A stretch of DNA of 64,000 nucleotides from Melanocharis versteri (Eukaryota; Chordata; Aves; Passeriformes; Melanocharitidae): contig VZTG01005153.1 in the NCBI GenBank assembly GCA_013397845.1, positions 144,250 through 208,249 on the forward strand, given 5' to 3'. The notes under the pieces were generated by a model, which did no database searches, was not told where the DNA came from, and was given only the letters and a program-made list of their open reading frames with translations. Shown here in pieces: positions 60,994-64,000 of this stretch (position 1 is the first letter of the stretch; the number at the start of each line of letters is the position of its first letter). The translations under genes were made by a program, and so were the position numbers.

Positions 60994-62654
60994 TCAGGCA
61001 GCAGCTTTTGCAGCGGTGCAAAAATTATTCTGAATACTCATTTATTTACTCTTTTTGCTGCACTGTTGGGTTGTGCACATGAAAGCTGCGTGTCATTCCA
61101 CCGTGTGTGTGGAAGTGTTTACATTTCCTTAGCAGGGATCCTGCAGAATCTCATCTGGTGCTTTACAGACCTCTGTCCAGAGGATAAAGTCGTCGGTCAA
61201 ACCCATCCCCTGGACCTAATATGAGTTAGCTCAGCACTAACTGAAACATTTCTTACTAAACTGGGTTCCTTGAGCATCTGAAGGAGCTGTGGTTGGGGAA
61301 TGTGGTGCCTGCCTTATCCTGGAGAGGAAAATCCTGAGTCTTGCCAAGCAAACTTAAGGTATTTTCCCTCACTGCCATTGAATCCCCAGCCTTTCTGGCT
61401 TCAGTCATGATAAGCCAGCAGTATCAAGAGACCCGGGCTGTCTCACTGAATTCTCCACGGGCCTTTATTTAGCACACTGATTCCCACAGCTCCCAGAAAG
61501 ACAAACTGAATGTGCACAATGCCATAGATCTCTTTTTTTTTCCATGGTCACCAGGAGTAAAATCATGGTGAGAAGCCAGAGGACAACCTGGGCTGAGCAC
61601 AGAGAAGCTGAGGACTGCTTCTAAACAACTTTGCAGCCTTCCAGGGAGCAGATGTGGCAAATTTAAGATCAAAGATGGCCTCATTCTTCAGCTAGCAGGG
61701 CTTTGAAAAACACGGAAATAGCATCCTGCTTTCATGTGGAGGAGAACACTTTGTATTCCTGACAGTGCAAGTGAAATGCTAAAGCAGAGCAGGCAATTAT
61801 CCTGATACGACAGGCCTGGGAAACAGCATTTAGATGTGCCAGATAATGGGGAGGAGCTCCAGGAACTTTCTCACTCTCCTTTTCATAAGCAGAGAGATTA
61901 TCACCATTTTTCTTCCCAGTACTGAGCAGCAGGGAGGCAAATGCACAGATTGTGGTGCATTTAAGAGCGATATCGCCCATAAATCAGAAATCTGAGCCCT
62001 GTTCTGTAACAGGGTTTTAATTCTGCACGACACACGGCAATTCTGTTGCTGGTTGCACTTAAAAAAATCAAAATAAAATCAACTCCTGTCTGCTTCCTGT
62101 TTGGCCATATAGATATCCCACCTACAATGTAGACCTATGCCAGCCAAAGCACATCCACATGTGAATTTACTCTGAACTGGCCTCATATTAAGCACACCAT
62201 TTCAATCAAATCCTGCCAGTTTCCCAAGGGGAAAATTTACTATTCTGTGTCTTTTGCTTCTTAGTCAAAAAGATAAAATTGGAGATCTTTACCACTGGGA
62301 AAAAAAAGTCCATTAAGGGGTCATCAAGAGCAATTTTCCATCACAGAGCCCACTCATCAGCTGAAGAAGCCCAAGCAGAGCTCTGCTCCGAGAAGTACTG
62401 AATATGCACCTGACTGGATTTATGCTTAATCATTTTTGAATCAATGTAAAGCTTGTCAGATGCTGTCTGTGCCTCTCATGCCAATGGCCAGGAAGCCTGG
62501 TGTCCAGGGAGAGAAAGGAGAGGAGGAAAATCTCTCTGGATTCAGGCAGAGGGGGGCTGGCAGAGGGATTTGGTAGTATTTTCCCTTCCTCTCTGCTGCA
62601 GCTTTTCCCTGGCTCTGAATGCCAGAGAGCTGTGCACAGCAATGCATTTTCTCC

Positions 62655-62670
62655 AAAAAAAAAAAAAAAA
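62655..62670. repeat. A16 homopolymer
   Basis: An uninterrupted A run in the intron upstream of FN4. Confidence 0.9.
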
Positions 62671-64000
62671 TCATGCAAGAGAGAAACGTTCATCCTCCCG
62701 TGTCACAGCGAGCCCAGGTGCCACCTCTGACAGACACCCAGACCAAATTCCCAACTGCAGGAGGCTTTCCTGGGATGGGGGCTCTGGGGTCTGTGTCCTC
62801 CCATGGTCTGCTCAAGGTCGGGGCACTGCTGCCAGCCAAAGTGCTGTGTCACATTTCAGGCTTGTTCAGGCAGCAAATTCCTTGTTTCAGCCATAGTTTT
62901 CTCATCTTGCATTTGCAGCACAGGAGCAGAGAGGGGATTTGTCACACACGCTCCCTCTCGCTACAAAATGGAGAAGCTTTTCAAACTGCATTTTGATCAC
63001 AGCAGGGAAAAGAATTGGAAGAGCTGCTTTAATTTTTAATGGTTTATTAAATCAAGTCTCCAGGTGAAGAGGATGAGCAGCTTATTAGAAACTGTAAAGT
63101 GGGAAAGGTAAGGGACAAAACCACTATGAATTTTTAAAATTTGAACATTTCTGCTTGGCTTATTTTTCTACCAGGAGGAACTCCAAAAAGAGTCAACTTT
63201 CAGAAAGAAAGGCGGGGGGGGGAAAAGCTAGATAAAACCCATAAATACAATCACATTGAAAGGAAAGCTCATTTCTTGAAACCTCATTTGCTATGATTTG
63301 CATGAGCTGTTCCCATTTCCTTTGCTGATCAGCAGCAGTGTCTGACCTCTGGTGTCTAAAATCAGTATCAAACATTGTAAGAAATCAAAGCATCAACTCA
63401 TTCCATGCAGGATTCACTTGCTGAGTTACCCTTATTTTGCCCCATTTGAGATTTCAAGCCTGCTAAAGAAATTTTGGGCTGATGTCTTTAGCTGAACACC
63501 AACAGAGAAGTCACAGGAGGTCACAATTGGCTTTTCCAGCAGCAGTGGAAAATGCTGCACCATTAATTTTACAAAGAGAAGTTTCCCCTCATGTAAAAAA
63601 AAAGAAAAAAAGAGAAAGGAATTAATGATGTGATATGGCTTCATAGCAATAATGACGTGGAGGGCTTGGCAGCCATTTAAAAATATCCCAGATTTACAGA
63701 TTTTATTAGAGGAGGGTGGAATATCTTGTGTCATAACTTTAGCCAGAGAAGGTCTGGGAGCAGAGATAGAGGGTTTCCAGTTCTAAGCTCTGTTAAGATC
63801 CCAATTAATTTATTTCACATGCCAAGACAGTGCTTAAACTCACTTCAGGGCAGGATCTTTTAGGTACACTGGAGTTAGTCCTACTGAATAATCCTCTACA
63901 GGGCACTTTTCCTTAGAAAATTACAGTAGAAATGTCTGTTCTTCTGAGGAAGGAGACACCTGTTTGGTGCACAGAGTTTGGCAACGTGAATGCTCTTTTC

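Larger units (their letters stand above)
58567..64000 (-). other. DSCAM intron (partial), upstream of FN4
   Basis: 5.4 kb with no exon that I could recognise in any frame. It holds a CR1 fragment (58853-59095), a short CR1-derived hairpin (60956-60993) and a 16-base A run (62655-62670). The rest is unannotated AT-rich intron. The exon before FN4 must lie to the right of the window. Confidence 0.8.

Noticed and set aside
62453..62996. Overlapping plus-strand open frames of 125 to 147 codons
   Set aside because: They run through an A16 homopolymer and a GC-rich patch, and show no recognisable domain or splice context.
58567..64000. Search for the exon that precedes FN4
   Set aside because: No frame with FN3-like residues and flanking splice sites was found, so the exon is taken to lie outside the window.

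Overview
The window is vertebrate nuclear DNA, and it reads as bird, most probably a songbird. The evidence is the many CR1 LINE fragments carrying the avian CR1 3' signature, short retroviral solo LTRs, and one ERVL-type LTR whose ends look like the zebra finch TguLTR class (recognised from memory, not searched). There are no prokaryotic genes, operons, CRISPR arrays or RNA genes.

One gene occupies the window: DSCAM (Down syndrome cell adhesion molecule), on the minus strand, so transcription runs from high to low coordinates. Thirteen consecutive internal exons were located base by base from homology, reading frame and GT/AG sites. They are 58433-58566, 45009-45162, 37421-37538, 36449-36612, 33501-33599, 32758-32946, 31391-31681, 26323-26499, 19452-19482, 13564-13679, 11081-11230, 7033-7230 and 3340-3642. 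Together they give 2,124 nt (708 codons) of uninterrupted frame: FN4, Ig10, FN5, FN6, the transmembrane segment and most of the cytoplasmic tail. The 5' exons (Ig1-9, FN1-3) lie beyond position 64000. The last coding exon, with the C-terminus and 3' UTR, lies before position 1.

Everything else is intron. Its recognisable content is about 18 CR1 fragments (14 of them in the same orientation as DSCAM), three solo LTRs (9244-9437, 32221-32529, 38901-39314; the first two with perfect 6-bp target-site duplications), a 3 x 40 bp minisatellite next to the FN4 donor site, a 42-bp tandem duplication and simple repeats. A 35-base assembly gap (9352-9386) falls inside one LTR.

No previously undescribed biological system is evident. 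The observations most worth checking are the strictly modular intron phases, an inverted CR1 pair around the two Ig10 exons, and a sense-oriented LTR carrying a polyadenylation signal between the FN5 and FN6 exons.
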